DNA from: Nocardia flavorosea
Lineage (GTDB): Bacteria; Actinomycetota; Actinomycetes; Mycobacteriales; Mycobacteriaceae
Direction: 5' to 3'
NCBI RefSeq assembly: GCF_015477805.1
Contig: NZ_JADLQL010000005.1
Span: 434,001 to 498,000 of the forward strand
Length of the DNA: 64,000 nucleotides
Shown here: in pieces, positions 32,621-41,118 of the stretch
Layout of the letters: every line of letters begins with the position of its first letter
How positions within the stretch are numbered: position 1 is the stretch's first letter
Notes under the pieces: model-generated
Seen by the model: the letters and a program-made list of their open reading frames with translations, nothing else
Databases searched by the model: none
Told to the model about the DNA's origin: nothing
Translations under genes and position numbers: made by a program

Positions 32621-33664
32621 TCAGCCCGATACTCCGGCGGCATGTAATGCGTCGAGAAGTCGGTCGACCGCCACGCTCGATCGCACCGCGACACGAAGAT
32701 GATCCGGGCCCAGCCCAGGGAACGTATCGCAGCGCCGCACCGCGACCCCCTGCTGCCGCAGGTGTTTGCGCACCAGCTCCCCGTCCCGGACCTCGAGCAG
32801 CAGAAACGGGGCCGCCGCGGGGGCGCCGACCCGGACCCCGGCCGCACGCAACCGATCGGCCATTGCTTCCCGGTCGCGGGTGATGCGCTGCGCCCGGTCC
32901 ACCGTTTCCGCCAGAGCGCGCGGCGAAGCCGTCGCGGTGATCGCCGCGAGTTGGAGGGTGCCCAGCGGCCAATGCGCGCGTCCGTGAACAAGTTGTTGCA
33001 GTACCGCGGGGGCACCGAGCAGATAACCGCAGCGCAGTCCGGCCAGCGCCCAGGTCTTGGTGAGGCTGCGCAGTACCAGCAGATCCTCGCCGGCCGCCGC
33101 GGCCAGCGATTCGGGTTCCCCGGGCACCGCGTCCATGAATGCCTCGTCCACCACGACGATCCGGCCCGGGCGTCGCAGCGCACGCAGGGTCTCCGCCGGG
33201 TGCAGCACCGAGGTGGGGTTGGTGGGGTTTCCGACGACCACCAGATCGGCTTCCGCGGGCACGAGCGCCGGGTCGAGGGTGTAGGGCGGTTCCAGCACGA
33301 CCCGGATCACCGGGACCCCCGACTCCCGCAGTGCGAGCTCCGGTTCGGTGAACGACGGATGCACCACCGCCGCCAGCCGGGGACCCAGGCGCGGGAGCAA
33401 GGCGAACCCTTCCGCGCCACCGGCCAGGGTGAGCACATGTCCGGGGTCGATCCCGTGCCGGGCGCCGACCGCCTCCCGCGCCAGCCGGTCTTCCTCGGCG
33501 CCGGGATACCGTCCGAGCGAGTCCAGGGCCGCGGCCAACTGCTCGCGTAGCCACTCCGGTGGCCCGCTGCCCTGGACGTTCACCGCGAAATCGAGCAGGC
33601 CAGGAAGGGCTTCCACATCACCGTGATGACGTAAACCGGCGAGATCGACGTGGTCGGCGAGCAT
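32621..33664 (-). CDS. cobC: PLP-dependent aminotransferase, CobC/CobD-like (Rv2231c type)
   Basis: 347 residues of fold-type I aminotransferase: GRYPGAEEDRLAREAVGARH, LTLAGGAEGFALLPRL, VVGNPTNPTSVLHP, VVDEAFMDAVPGE, and the PLP lysine in LRSLTKTWALAGLRCGYLLG. The closest known relatives are the cobalamin-pathway threonine-phosphate decarboxylase/aminotransferase group, matching M. tuberculosis cobC at the same position. It would supply the aminopropanol arm for adenosylcobinamide. ATG 33662-33664 (MLADHVDLAGLRHHGD) overlaps an AGGGTG ribosome site. It is divergent from ptpA with 43 bp between starts. Confidence 0.85.
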   Translation of the reverse strand: MLADHVDLAGLRHHGDVEALPGLLDFAVNVQGSGPPEWLREQLAAALDSLGRYPGAEEDRLAREAVGARHGIDPGHVLTLAGGAEGFALLPRLGPRLAAVVHPSFTEPELALRESGVPVIRVVLEPPYTLDPALVPAEADLVVVGNPTNPTSVLHPAETLRALRRPGRIVVVDEAFMDAVPGEPESLAAAAGEDLLVLRSLTKTWALAGLRCGYLLGAPAVLQQLVHGRAHWPLGTLQLAAITATASPRALAETVDRAQRITRDREAMADRLRAAGVRVGAPAAAPFLLLEVRDGELVRKHLRQQGVAVRRCDTFPGLGPDHLRVAVRSSVAVDRLLDALHAAGVSG

Positions 33665-33707
33665 GAGACGCACCCTACGTGGCGCCCGCCCGGTGGTACC
33701 GGCCAGA

Positions 33708-34220
33708 ATGGCTGTCGTGGGTGAGCTGCACATATCGTTCGTCTGTACCGGCAATATCTGCCGATCGCCGATGGCGGAGAAAATCCTGGCCGGGCATCTG
33801 TCGCGGGCCGGGCTGACCGGCCGGGTCCGGGTGAGCAGTGCGGGCACCCACGGCTGGCATACCGGCGCCGACGCCGATCCGCGCACCACCGAGACCCTGC
33901 GCCGGTACGGCTACCCGACCGGTCACAGCGCGGCCGAGTTCGGCCTCGAACATTCCGGTGCCGATCTGATCGTGGCGATGACCAGCGAACACGACCGGGA
34001 TCTCGCGGCCCGCGGTATCCCGTCCGAGCGCCGGCGGCTGCTGCGCAGTTTCGACCCGGCCGCCGACGGAACCGAAGTGCCCGACCCCTACTACGGCGAG
34101 ACCGACGGCTTCGAGCTCGTCCGCACTCAGATCGAGGCCGCTGTTCCCGGCCTACTGGACTGGGTGCGCGCCACGCTCGCGGCCCGCACCGCCACCACCG
34201 GTGAACCGGAGCCGGTCTGA
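33708..34220 (+). CDS. ptpA: Low-molecular-weight protein tyrosine phosphatase
   Basis: About 170 residues. The P-loop VCTGNICRS (Cys13, Arg19) sits at the N-terminus, and the general acid lies in VPDPYYGETDGFE. This matches M. tuberculosis PtpA, which is secreted and targets host proteins; whether that applies here is unknown. A GTG three codons on (VGELHISFVCTG) is an alternative start. In M. tuberculosis the kinase-like gene ptkA and another gene lie between cobC and ptpA; neither is present here. Its stop overlaps the SURF1 start (TGATG). Confidence 0.9.
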   Translation: MAVVGELHISFVCTGNICRSPMAEKILAGHLSRAGLTGRVRVSSAGTHGWHTGADADPRTTETLRRYGYPTGHSAAEFGLEHSGADLIVAMTSEHDRDLAARGIPSERRRLLRSFDPAADGTEVPDPYYGETDGFELVRTQIEAAVPGLLDWVRATLAARTATTGEPEPV

Positions 34221-35068
34221 TGCGCCGTCTGGCTTTCCTGCTGCGCCCCGGCTGGCTGATCCTGGCCGCGGTGGTGGCCGCGTTCGCCTACCTGTGTTTC
34301 ACCGTGCTGGCGCCGTGGCAGCTGGGCAAGAACGAGAGCACCTCCGAACGCAATCAGTTGATCGAGGAGTCGGTGGATGCCGACCCGGTCGCGGTCGGCG
34401 ATCTGCTCGACGGCGACCGGGCGGCGGCGACGGAGTGGCGCAAGGTGTACGCCGAGGGCAGCTATGTCCCGGATGCGACCGCACTCGTCCGCCTGCGCCA
34501 CCTCGACGGCGCCCCCGCCTACGGCGTGCTGTCGGCGTTCACCCTCACCGACGGCCGCACGCTGCTGGTCGACCGCGGCCTGGTCGCCGCGGTGGACGGT
34601 TCTCAGCCGCCCCCGATCGAGCCGGCCCCCACCGGTAGGCAACGGATCGAGGCGCGGGTACGGGTCTCGGAGAACGTCGACCCGGAGCGGGCCCCGGCCG
34701 TGCAGGACGGTATCCCGCACGTCTACTCGATCGACGTGCCGCAGGAAACCACTGTCCTCGGGCTGCCCCTGACTCCCGTCCCAGTGGGTGAGCGCGGCGC
34801 CTACCTCCAGCTCGCCGAGGGCCAGCCGGGCGCCTTCACACCCGTCCCGCTCCCCCAGCTCGAGTCGGGCCCCTACCTCTCCTACGGGCTGCAATGGCTG
34901 GCGTTCGGCATCATGGCCCCGCTCGGCCTCGGCTACTTCGCCTGGGCCGAGATCCGCGAACGCCGCAGGTCCCGGGCACCGGAGCAACCTGAGCAAGCCA
35001 CCACCGAAGCCGCACCCGTCACCAAGGAAGCGCGTCTGGCCGACCGCTACGGCCGCACTCCCCGCTGA
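34220..35068 (+). CDS. SURF1 family cytochrome oxidase assembly protein
   Basis: 282 residues with the SURF1 plan: an N-terminal membrane helix (RPGWLILAAVVAAFAYLCFT) ending in APWQLGKNE, an extracytoplasmic domain with EWRKVYAEGSYVPD, and a C-terminal helix in YLSYGLQWLAFGIMAPLGLG followed by a basic tail. Family members help assemble haem-copper oxidases. It is translationally coupled to ptpA, as in mycobacteria (Rv2234-Rv2235). Confidence 0.92.
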   Translation: MRRLAFLLRPGWLILAAVVAAFAYLCFTVLAPWQLGKNESTSERNQLIEESVDADPVAVGDLLDGDRAAATEWRKVYAEGSYVPDATALVRLRHLDGAPAYGVLSAFTLTDGRTLLVDRGLVAAVDGSQPPPIEPAPTGRQRIEARVRVSENVDPERAPAVQDGIPHVYSIDVPQETTVLGLPLTPVPVGERGAYLQLAEGQPGAFTPVPLPQLESGPYLSYGLQWLAFGIMAPLGLGYFAWAEIRERRRSRAPEQPEQATTEAAPVTKEARLADRYGRTPR

Positions 35069-35182
35069 CGATTCGGCACGGTCGCGCCGCACTACCTGAC
35101 GGCCAGGTCGGACACCGCGCATTGCGGCAGCTTCCGGAGCAGCGGCTCGAAATCTCGGATGCCGAGGACGGCCGGACCCGAC

Positions 35183-36115
35183 TCAGGCGCGGGTAGCCGC
35201 AGACCGAGCCACGGCCAGCGCCACCGCCGAGGCGAGCGCCGCGTACTGAACCAGTTTCGACAGCCGCACCGCCCGTCGCAGATCGGCGAGGGTCGGGGCC
35301 GGTCCGTCGCCGAGTTCGGGGCGCTGTTCGATCCCGTGCCGGTATTCGGTGCGCCCGCCGAGCCGGATACCGAGCGCGCCCGCGGCCGATGCCTCCACCA
35401 CGCCTGCGTTCGGGCTCGGATGCCGGCGCGCATCGCGGCGCCATATCCGCACGACGTCGCGCGGTCGGCCGCCGACCGCCGGCGCCACCGCCGCGGTCAG
35501 CAGTCCGGTCATGCGCGCGGGTAGCAGGTTCGCGATATCGTCCACGCGCGCCGCAGCCCAGCCGAACCGCCGGTACCGCTGGTTGCGGTACCCGATCATC
35601 GCGTCCAGCGTGTTCACCGCCCGATAGCCCAGCAGGCCCGGCGCACCCGCCACGGCACCCCACAGCAGGGGCGCGACCGCGGCGTCGGAGGTGTTCTCCG
35701 CAATCGACTCCAGCGCGGCCCGGGCCAGTCCGTCGGCGTCGAGGGCCTCCGGGTCGCGACCGCACAGCGCGGGCAGCAGTTCCCGCGCTCCCGCCAGATC
35801 GCCGGATTCGAGCCGCTGCGCCATCGCATACCCGGTCCGCTCCAGACTCCGGCCGCCCAGCACGGTCCAGGTCGCCAGGGCTACGGGCAGCGCACCCCCG
35901 CGGCGGACCGCGAGACCCACGCCCACGGTCGCGCCGACCAGCACCGCCTCGTGCAGGATCCCGGCCCGCCGCCGGTCCGCATAGGTCGTCGTCTCGACAG
36001 ACGCCGCGAGCATCCCGAACCCGGCCACCGGATGCCACCGCTGCGGATCACCGAACAGACGGTCCAGCGCGAATCCGGCCAGCAGACCGGCCGCCGTCGA
36101 AACACCGCTACGCAC
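35183..36115 (-). CDS. cobD: Adenosylcobinamide-phosphate synthase
   Basis: 310 residues of the CobD/CbiB membrane family: FALDRLFGDPQRWHPVAGFG at the N-terminus, SIAENTSDAAVAPLLWGAV, NTLDAMIGYRNQRYRRFGW, and RRDARRHPSPNAGVVEASAA are diagnostic. It attaches the aminopropanol arm to adenosylcobyric acid in the cytoplasmic membrane. GTG 36115 begins the homology. It converges with SURF1. No cobalamin riboswitch is visible upstream. Confidence 0.93.
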   Translation of the reverse strand: MRSGVSTAAGLLAGFALDRLFGDPQRWHPVAGFGMLAASVETTTYADRRRAGILHEAVLVGATVGVGLAVRRGGALPVALATWTVLGGRSLERTGYAMAQRLESGDLAGARELLPALCGRDPEALDADGLARAALESIAENTSDAAVAPLLWGAVAGAPGLLGYRAVNTLDAMIGYRNQRYRRFGWAAARVDDIANLLPARMTGLLTAAVAPAVGGRPRDVVRIWRRDARRHPSPNAGVVEASAAGALGIRLGGRTEYRHGIEQRPELGDGPAPTLADLRRAVRLSKLVQYAALASAVALAVARSAATRA

Positions 36116-36307
36116 CGGCCGAGCCTAGCCGTCACCGCATGCAGGCGGCGGGGGCGGTGCGCCGGGCCCGGGAGCCGGCAGCGTCCGGTCCCGATTCCGC
36201 CGCAATATCCTGGTGTATGCCGCGGTTGTCACAGATCGAATGGCGGTGTCGTCATTCCGACGACACAGTATTGCCCGGCCCACGGGCCCGAGGACGAAGG
36301 AATCGCA

Positions 36308-37258
36308 GTGACCGACGGACACGCCCCCGCCGACCTGGCCGCTCGTTTCGAGGAACTGCGCCCGTACCTGCGCCGGCTCGCCTACAGCACCCTCGGCAGC
36401 CTGGCCGATGCCGACGATGTGGTGCAAGAGGCGTGGCTGCGATTGCAGCGGCACCAGGAAACCGGCGGTACGCCCATCGACAACCTGCAGGCCTGGCTCA
36501 CCACTGTCGTCGGGCGGCTGGCGCTGGACCAGCTCGGGTCGGCGCGGGTACGGCGCGAACAGTATGTGGGCGAATGGCTGCCGGAGCCCGCGGTGGCGGA
36601 TTGGGAGGATCCGGCGGACCGGATCTCGCAGGACGAACGGGTAACCATGGCGCTGCTGGTGGTGCTGGAGTCGCTGTCGCCGGCCGAGCGCACCGCCTTC
36701 GTGCTGCAGGATGTGTTCGGGATGGCCGGCCCGGAGGTCGCCGAGGTGGTGGGCCGGACCCCGGCCGCCGTGCGCCAGCTGGCGTCGCGGGCGCGAAAGC
36801 GGGTCGAGGACGGGACGCCGCGGTTCCCCGCATCCCCGGACGAACACCGGAAAGTGGTCTCGGCGTTCGCGCTGGCCTGGCGGTCCGGGGATATGAACGC
36901 GCTGCTGGGCGTGCTCGACGACCGGGTCTCGCTCACCGCGGACGGCGGCGGGAAGGTGCCCGCGATCCGCAAACCGGTGTACGGCGCCGAACTCATCGCC
37001 AAGATGCTGCTCGGCTGGTACCACGCACCGTCGGCACCCGGTGGCTGGGGCCGCACGATCGAGGTGAACGGTATGCCGGGGCTGCTGGTGTTCGACGGCC
37101 GCCATCCAGGGGTCTTCTCCTTCACCGTCGATGCGGGCCGGATCACCGCCATCCACGCCGTCCGCAATCCCGACAAACTGCGCACACTTCCGGACGATAT
37201 CGGCGGGGAGTGGCTGCTGAACGAATCAGCCGAGGACACCGGCCCGGGCCAGGACTGA
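36308..37258 (+). CDS. ECF41-type sigma factor with SnoaL-like C-terminal domain
   Basis: 316 residues. Region 2 is near residues 10-75 (YLRRLAYSTLGSLADADDVV, QEAWLRLQRH), region 4 near 110-165 (LSPAERTAFVLQDVFGMAGP, VVGRTPAAVRQLASRARKRV), then a SnoaL/NTF2-like domain (residues 180-300, AFALAWRSGDMNALLGVLDD). This is the SigJ/ECF41 architecture, in which the fused domain replaces an anti-sigma factor and modulates activity. GTG 36308 follows GAAGGAA. ECF41 factors usually sit beside a carboxymuconolactone decarboxylase or an oxidoreductase gene; neither is adjacent here. Confidence 0.9.
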   Translation: MTDGHAPADLAARFEELRPYLRRLAYSTLGSLADADDVVQEAWLRLQRHQETGGTPIDNLQAWLTTVVGRLALDQLGSARVRREQYVGEWLPEPAVADWEDPADRISQDERVTMALLVVLESLSPAERTAFVLQDVFGMAGPEVAEVVGRTPAAVRQLASRARKRVEDGTPRFPASPDEHRKVVSAFALAWRSGDMNALLGVLDDRVSLTADGGGKVPAIRKPVYGAELIAKMLLGWYHAPSAPGGWGRTIEVNGMPGLLVFDGRHPGVFSFTVDAGRITAIHAVRNPDKLRTLPDDIGGEWLLNESAEDTGPGQD

Positions 37259-37377
37259 TGCGGCGCGATGGAAATGCGTGCATCCGCAACGGGACGGCCG
37301 CGGTCGTTTCGACCTGCGGAGATGACGCGCTCGCTCCCCACGGACGAATCCGAAGGGGCTCGCGTTAGGTTGTCGTG

Positions 37378-37893
37378 ATGAAGATCGAAGTCAGCGGACA
37401 TCAGCCCGAGATCCACGATTCCGCGTGGATCTCGCCCACAGCCTGCGTGATCGGCAAGGTGAAGCTCGAGGCGCAGGCCAGCATCTGGTACAACGCGGTA
37501 CTGCGCGGCGATACCGAGCTGATCACCGTCGGCGAGCGCAGCAATATCCAGGACGGCTGCGTACTCCACGCCGATCCGGGTTTCCCGACAACGGTCGGCG
37601 CGGGTGTTTCGGTGGGCCATAACGCGATCCTGCACGGTTGCACGATCGAGGACGACTGCCTGATCGGCATGGGGGCGACGGTGCTCAACGGCGCGGTGGT
37701 CGGGCGCGGCAGTCTGATCGCGGCCAATGCGCTGATCCCCGAGGGTGCGCAGATCCCACCGGGTTCGCTGGTGGCCGGTGTGCCCGGCAAGGTGCGCCGG
37801 GAGCTCACTCCCGAACAGCAGCGCGGGCTCGAGCTCAACGCGATGGTCTACCTGCACCATACGTCCGAGCATCGGACCGCGAAGGAGCTGTGA
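37378..37893 (+). CDS. Gamma-class carbonic anhydrase-like protein
   Basis: 171 residues forming a left-handed beta-helix. Hexapeptide turns run from IHDSAWISPTACVIG to GRGSLIAANALIPEGAQIPP. The three zinc histidines are in VLHADPGFP and VSVGHNAILHGC, as in gamma-carbonic anhydrases. ATG 37378 is preceded by an in-frame GTG that could also start the protein. The ribosome site is weak. Members are trimeric cytosolic enzymes or homologues with related hydrolyase roles. Confidence 0.9.
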   Translation: MKIEVSGHQPEIHDSAWISPTACVIGKVKLEAQASIWYNAVLRGDTELITVGERSNIQDGCVLHADPGFPTTVGAGVSVGHNAILHGCTIEDDCLIGMGATVLNGAVVGRGSLIAANALIPEGAQIPPGSLVAGVPGKVRRELTPEQQRGLELNAMVYLHHTSEHRTAKEL

Positions 37894-38065
37894 AACACAA
37901 TCCCCGGACACTTTTACGGACAAGCGTCCAGTTGGTGACTGATACGATGGACCCAACGTATCCGGGGAGACGGGCGAGCTCGAAACCCGCTGTCCTGCAA
38001 GACGCCGGCGTTTCGGGCGAGCCCGAGCGCGTAGGCACCCCAGGTGCCGGCAGGAGGTATGAAGG
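37894..38065 (+). promoter_or_regulatory. Structured leader before the 61-residue protein
   Basis: Between 37941 and the start at 38066 several stems can form: GATACG/CGTATC (37941-37946, 37957-37962), CGAAAC/GTTTCG (37981-37986, 38010-38015), TCGGGC/GCCCGA (38013-38026) and GGCACC/GGTGCC (38034-38048). The last ends two bases before the CAGGAGG ribosome site. No known riboswitch consensus was recognised. Confidence 0.4.
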
Positions 38066-38251
38066 GTGGCGTGTGAGCATTCCGAGACGCGCCGGCCGAA
38101 CAGGCGGGTCAGCGTGGCCGATATCGCCGCGCAGCCAGGGGGTATCGAAGCGTTACGGCGGCGCGTGCACGAACTACGTTCCAGCGGGGAAGATTTCGCG
38201 GCCAATGCCATAGAACGCGAGATGGCCGAACTAGACCTGTCTGCGGAGTGA
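38066..38251 (+). CDS. 61-residue helical protein
   Basis: GTG 38066 lies eight bases after AGGAGG, a strong ribosome site. The product is charged and mostly helical in its second half (GGIEALRRRVHELRSSGEDF, NAIEREMAELDLSAE), like small actinobacterial conserved proteins of unknown function. It is preceded by the structured leader at 37894-38065. It converges with the FAD monooxygenase gene. Confidence 0.6.
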   Translation: MACEHSETRRPNRRVSVADIAAQPGGIEALRRRVHELRSSGEDFAANAIEREMAELDLSAE

Positions 38252-38316
38252 CCCCGCGCGACCGGGCACAGCCTCGTCGCCACCGGCTTCGATCCGGCCG
38301 CCGCCCCGGACAGGAA

Positions 38317-39561
38317 TCAACTCCGCGGCGCAAGACGGCCGGCGACGGCGGCCGCGGAAGCATCCGGATCCGGCCGGTCCCGCAGCAGACGCTGGATCGG
38401 CCTGATCGCAACCTGGATGCTCAATACCCGCATTGCGATATCCCGCAACACAGCCAGCATCGAACTGCGCCGAAACATGAGCCCGGCCAGATTGCGGGAA
38501 GTGTCCTGCGCAGCCTCGACCCGAGGTCGTTGCGAACTCTCGTAGTGCCGGAGCAGCCGCTCGACGTTCCCCGGCTCCGCGTAACGGAGGATGCGAGCGA
38601 GGACCCAGGCGGATTCCATTGCCATTCCCGCACCGATCCCCGCCGTCGGAAGAAAGCCGGCCGCCGCGTCGCCGAGTAGAACCGTGCGCCCGTCGGCCCA
38701 GACAGGAGCCCTGCAGTCGCTCAACGGCCAGTAGAAGGGGGCCGGATCGTCGGCGACCGCGCGCAGCACGCGGTCGGTCCGCGGACTGATGGTCTTCAAC
38801 CGCTTCCGGACGCTGTCCACGAACACCTCCGGGGACGCTTTCAGCTCTTCACTCGGACCACCGAGGAATACACCGAGCTGCCCCAGCACCGGGTAGACGC
38901 CGAGGAAGAACCCGGCTCCCCACAGTTCCTCGCCCATATCGCCGTCGACATCCGGTGACGCCCACACAACCCAGCCGCCCCATGCGGTATCGACGACATC
39001 GACGCCCCGGTCGCCGAGGACTAGCTCGCGGGTCGCGGAATGGATACCGTCGGCCACGATGACGAGGTCGAACGCGAGCCGCAGGTTTCCCGCAGGGGTA
39101 TCGAAGGTCACTGTTGCTTGCTCGGGCGAGTCGTCGAGCGCCGTTACGGTCGTCCCGTAGGCGACCTCACAGCCGTCCGCGGCGAGAACGTCCATGAGCT
39201 CGCCTCGCCCGATGCCCCGGTAATCGCCGAATCGGTCGAGTACTGCCGCCATCGAGTCCCGCCGGAGCATTCGTCCGGTGTGCGAGCGGAAACCGTAGCG
39301 CCCCAGCGGGATACTGTTGTCGACATAGATTTGCCGGACACCGAGGTCGTCCAGGGCCGCGTCGACCATCGGCATCAGCGCCAGCATGTACCCGGGATGC
39401 CCTTCACCGGCCGCTCGCTCGATGAGCACCGGGTTCCTGCCATCGCGCCGAAGCAGCTGCGCAATCGTTACGCCCGCGATTCCCGCACCGACGACAAGAA
39501 TCTTCATATCGTCGTCCGCGGCCCGAGCGTACTGATCCTCGACGCCCACCGGCTTCCGCAT
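38317..39561 (-). CDS. FAD-dependent monooxygenase (PHBH/rifampicin-monooxygenase type)
   Basis: About 414 residues. The Rossmann motif ILVVGAGIAGVTIAQLLRRD is near the N-terminus, VIVADGIHSATRELVLG is the DG motif, and LLGDAAAGFLPTAGIGAGMA is the GD motif binding ribityl and pyrophosphate. These class A flavoprotein monooxygenases hydroxylate aromatic or polyketide-like compounds. ATG 39559-39561 with GGAGGGCGG ahead was chosen; an internal ATG directly at MKILVVGAG lacks a ribosome site. It is divergent from a TetR gene with two matching palindromes between, so it is probably substrate-inducible. Confidence 0.88.
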   Translation of the reverse strand: MRKPVGVEDQYARAADDDMKILVVGAGIAGVTIAQLLRRDGRNPVLIERAAGEGHPGYMLALMPMVDAALDDLGVRQIYVDNSIPLGRYGFRSHTGRMLRRDSMAAVLDRFGDYRGIGRGELMDVLAADGCEVAYGTTVTALDDSPEQATVTFDTPAGNLRLAFDLVIVADGIHSATRELVLGDRGVDVVDTAWGGWVVWASPDVDGDMGEELWGAGFFLGVYPVLGQLGVFLGGPSEELKASPEVFVDSVRKRLKTISPRTDRVLRAVADDPAPFYWPLSDCRAPVWADGRTVLLGDAAAGFLPTAGIGAGMAMESAWVLARILRYAEPGNVERLLRHYESSQRPRVEAAQDTSRNLAGLMFRRSSMLAVLRDIAMRVLSIQVAIRPIQRLLRDRPDPDASAAAVAGRLAPRS

Positions 39562-39592
39562 ACCGCCCTCCACTTCCTGGTGCCACCATTTT

Positions 39593-39608
39593 TGGACCAC
39601 CCGGTCCA
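39593..39608. promoter_or_regulatory. TetR operator candidate O1
   Basis: TGGACCACCCGGTCCA is TGGACC-N4-GGTCCA, a perfect 6-bp inverted repeat, 31 bp ahead of the monooxygenase start. It is nearly the same as O2 at 39628. Confidence 0.75.
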
Positions 39609-39627
39609 CACTCACTGTAACAGCGTT

Positions 39628-39643
39628 TGGACCAGGCGGTCCA
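39628..39643. promoter_or_regulatory. TetR operator candidate O2
   Basis: TGGACCAGGCGGTCCA has the same TGGACC-N4-GGTCCA arms as O1, 35 bp away centre to centre. Both copies are preceded by TT. Confidence 0.75.
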
Positions 39644-39727
39644 GTGTGGTGCGGCGCGGTATCGGATCCGCCGGGCCGGGGATCTCGACCGTCCAGCCGT
39701 CGACCGCCGCGCTCCATTCCGCCGCAC

Positions 39728-39791
39728 GCAGGCGAGCAGGCGAGCAGGCGAGCAGGCGAGCAGGCGAGCAGGCGAGCAGGCGAGCAGGCGA
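39728..39791. repeat. Eight perfect tandem copies of GCAGGCGA
   Basis: An octamer repeats exactly eight times, ending 15 bases before the TetR start codon and beginning 84 bases after O2. It lies in the promoter or 5' leader of the TetR gene. Such short tandem repeats are prone to slippage. Confidence 0.9.
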
Positions 39792-39806
39792 TTGTAGGAT
39801 CCGGAT

Positions 39807-40421
39807 ATGCCGAAAGGTGACATCAGTCGAATGTCTGCGCAGCGACGCGAATTGCTCGTGCGTACCGCCGCAGGCGAGTTCACCTCGGCCGGCTACGAAC
39901 AGGCATCCCTCAACCGGATCATCGCGCGTTGCGGCCTGAGCAAAAGCTCCTTTTACCATATGGTTTCGTCGAAACGAGAGCTCTTCGAGATCGTGGTAGG
40001 CGACCTCGCTGCCGCATTGACCGCGCGGCTGAGCATCCCCGAACCCGAGGCATTCGCCGGACCCGCGTTCTGGGATCGAATCGAAGAACTCATCGGCCGG
40101 CTCGGCGAGATCGCCCTCGGTGACGACGCCTTTCTCGCACTCGGCCGGTTGTTCTATCTTTCCGGCACACCGGATACCACCATCGCCCGCGCCCTCACCC
40201 GGATCGAGGAGTGGTTACACCGAGTCCTGCTCATCGGCCGCGATTCGGGCGCCGTGCGCGACGACCTGCCGGTGACATTACAGAGCAGGCTTGTCGTCGC
40301 CGTTCTCCGTTCGCTCGACGAATGGTCGGTCCAGCACGCCACCGCGATGCCGCCCGCCGAACTCGAGGAACTGCTGCGCGCCCAGGTCCGAACTGTCCGG
40401 CGGCTGCTCGAGGCCGACTGA
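39807..40421 (+). CDS. TetR-family repressor of the monooxygenase
   Basis: 204 residues with the TetR HTH near 14-60 (LLVRTAAGEFTSAGYEQASL, then IIARCGLSKSSFYHMVSSKR) and an all-alpha C-terminal ligand domain. It is divergent from the FAD monooxygenase, with two TGGACC-N4-GGTCCA palindromes and an octamer repeat between them. Likely it represses both genes and responds to a substrate of the oxygenase. The region just before ATG 39807 (AGGATCCGGAT) gives a weak ribosome site. Confidence 0.88.
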   Translation: MPKGDISRMSAQRRELLVRTAAGEFTSAGYEQASLNRIIARCGLSKSSFYHMVSSKRELFEIVVGDLAAALTARLSIPEPEAFAGPAFWDRIEELIGRLGEIALGDDAFLALGRLFYLSGTPDTTIARALTRIEEWLHRVLLIGRDSGAVRDDLPVTLQSRLVVAVLRSLDEWSVQHATAMPPAELEELLRAQVRTVRRLLEAD

Positions 40422-40491
40422 GCCCGGTACCCGGTGGCAGGTACGGGTACCGGACCGAACCGGGAAAACAGTCCGATACAGTGGGGAAACC

Positions 40492-41115
40492 ATGCCACTC
40501 GTACCGCCGATCCTGCAGCGTATTCTGTCCGAACCTTCCCCCGACAGCACGAAGGTCCTCGACAGCGCGCTTTCGGCATTCCTGGACTTCGGGATCAAAC
40601 GCACCAGTATGGGCGAGATCGCGCGACGGGCCGGGATCAGCCCCGCCACCCTCTACCGCCGCTTCGAATCGAAGAACGACCTGGTCGAAGCGGTGACGGT
40701 GCGGGAAGCGCAGCGTTTCGTCGCCAAAATCGACGACCGGGTGCGCACAGTGGCCGGGTCCGACGATCAACTCGTGGAGATCTTCGTCGCCTTCATCTCC
40801 GCCATTGCGGGCAACCCGCTGCTGTCGCGGCTGCTGCGCACCGAACCGGATCTGGTGCTGCCCCGCCTCACCACCGAGGCCGGCCCGATACTCGCCGTCG
40901 GCCGCACCTACCTTGCCGCGAAACTCCGCGAACTCGGCGACTACGACGACAGCGCCGATTTCGACCCCGACCTGGTCGCCGAGATCATGGCCCGGCTGGC
41001 CCTGTCGCTGGCCCTCACACCCGACGGCCTCATCCCCATCGAAGACGAGGCGGCCGGACGGGAATTCGCCCGCCGCACGCTGCTGCCCATGGTCTCCGGC
41101 CCCACCGCCGGCTAG
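40492..41115 (+). CDS. TetR-family regulator
   Basis: 207 residues. HTH near 20-66 (LDSALSAFLDFGIKRTSMGE, then IARRAGISPATLYRRFESKN), followed by a helical effector domain. GGGGAAA precedes ATG 40492. It lies 70 bp after the previous TetR gene in the same direction but is unrelated in detail. It ends 3 bp from the convergent DNA methyltransferase stop. The target is not evident; no palindrome was noted in the 70-bp gap. Confidence 0.85.
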   Translation: MPLVPPILQRILSEPSPDSTKVLDSALSAFLDFGIKRTSMGEIARRAGISPATLYRRFESKNDLVEAVTVREAQRFVAKIDDRVRTVAGSDDQLVEIFVAFISAIAGNPLLSRLLRTEPDLVLPRLTTEAGPILAVGRTYLAAKLRELGDYDDSADFDPDLVAEIMARLALSLALTPDGLIPIEDEAAGREFARRTLLPMVSGPTAG

Positions 41116-41118
41116 CTC

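Noticed and set aside
32332..32883. Plus-strand 183-codon frame overlapping the cobC 3' end
   Set aside because: Pro/Arg/Ala-rich composition with no domain. It overlaps a solid aminotransferase gene on the other strand.
36116..36307. Cobalamin riboswitch upstream of cobD
   Set aside because: No B12-box-like sequence or fitting fold was seen ahead of cobD or cobC.
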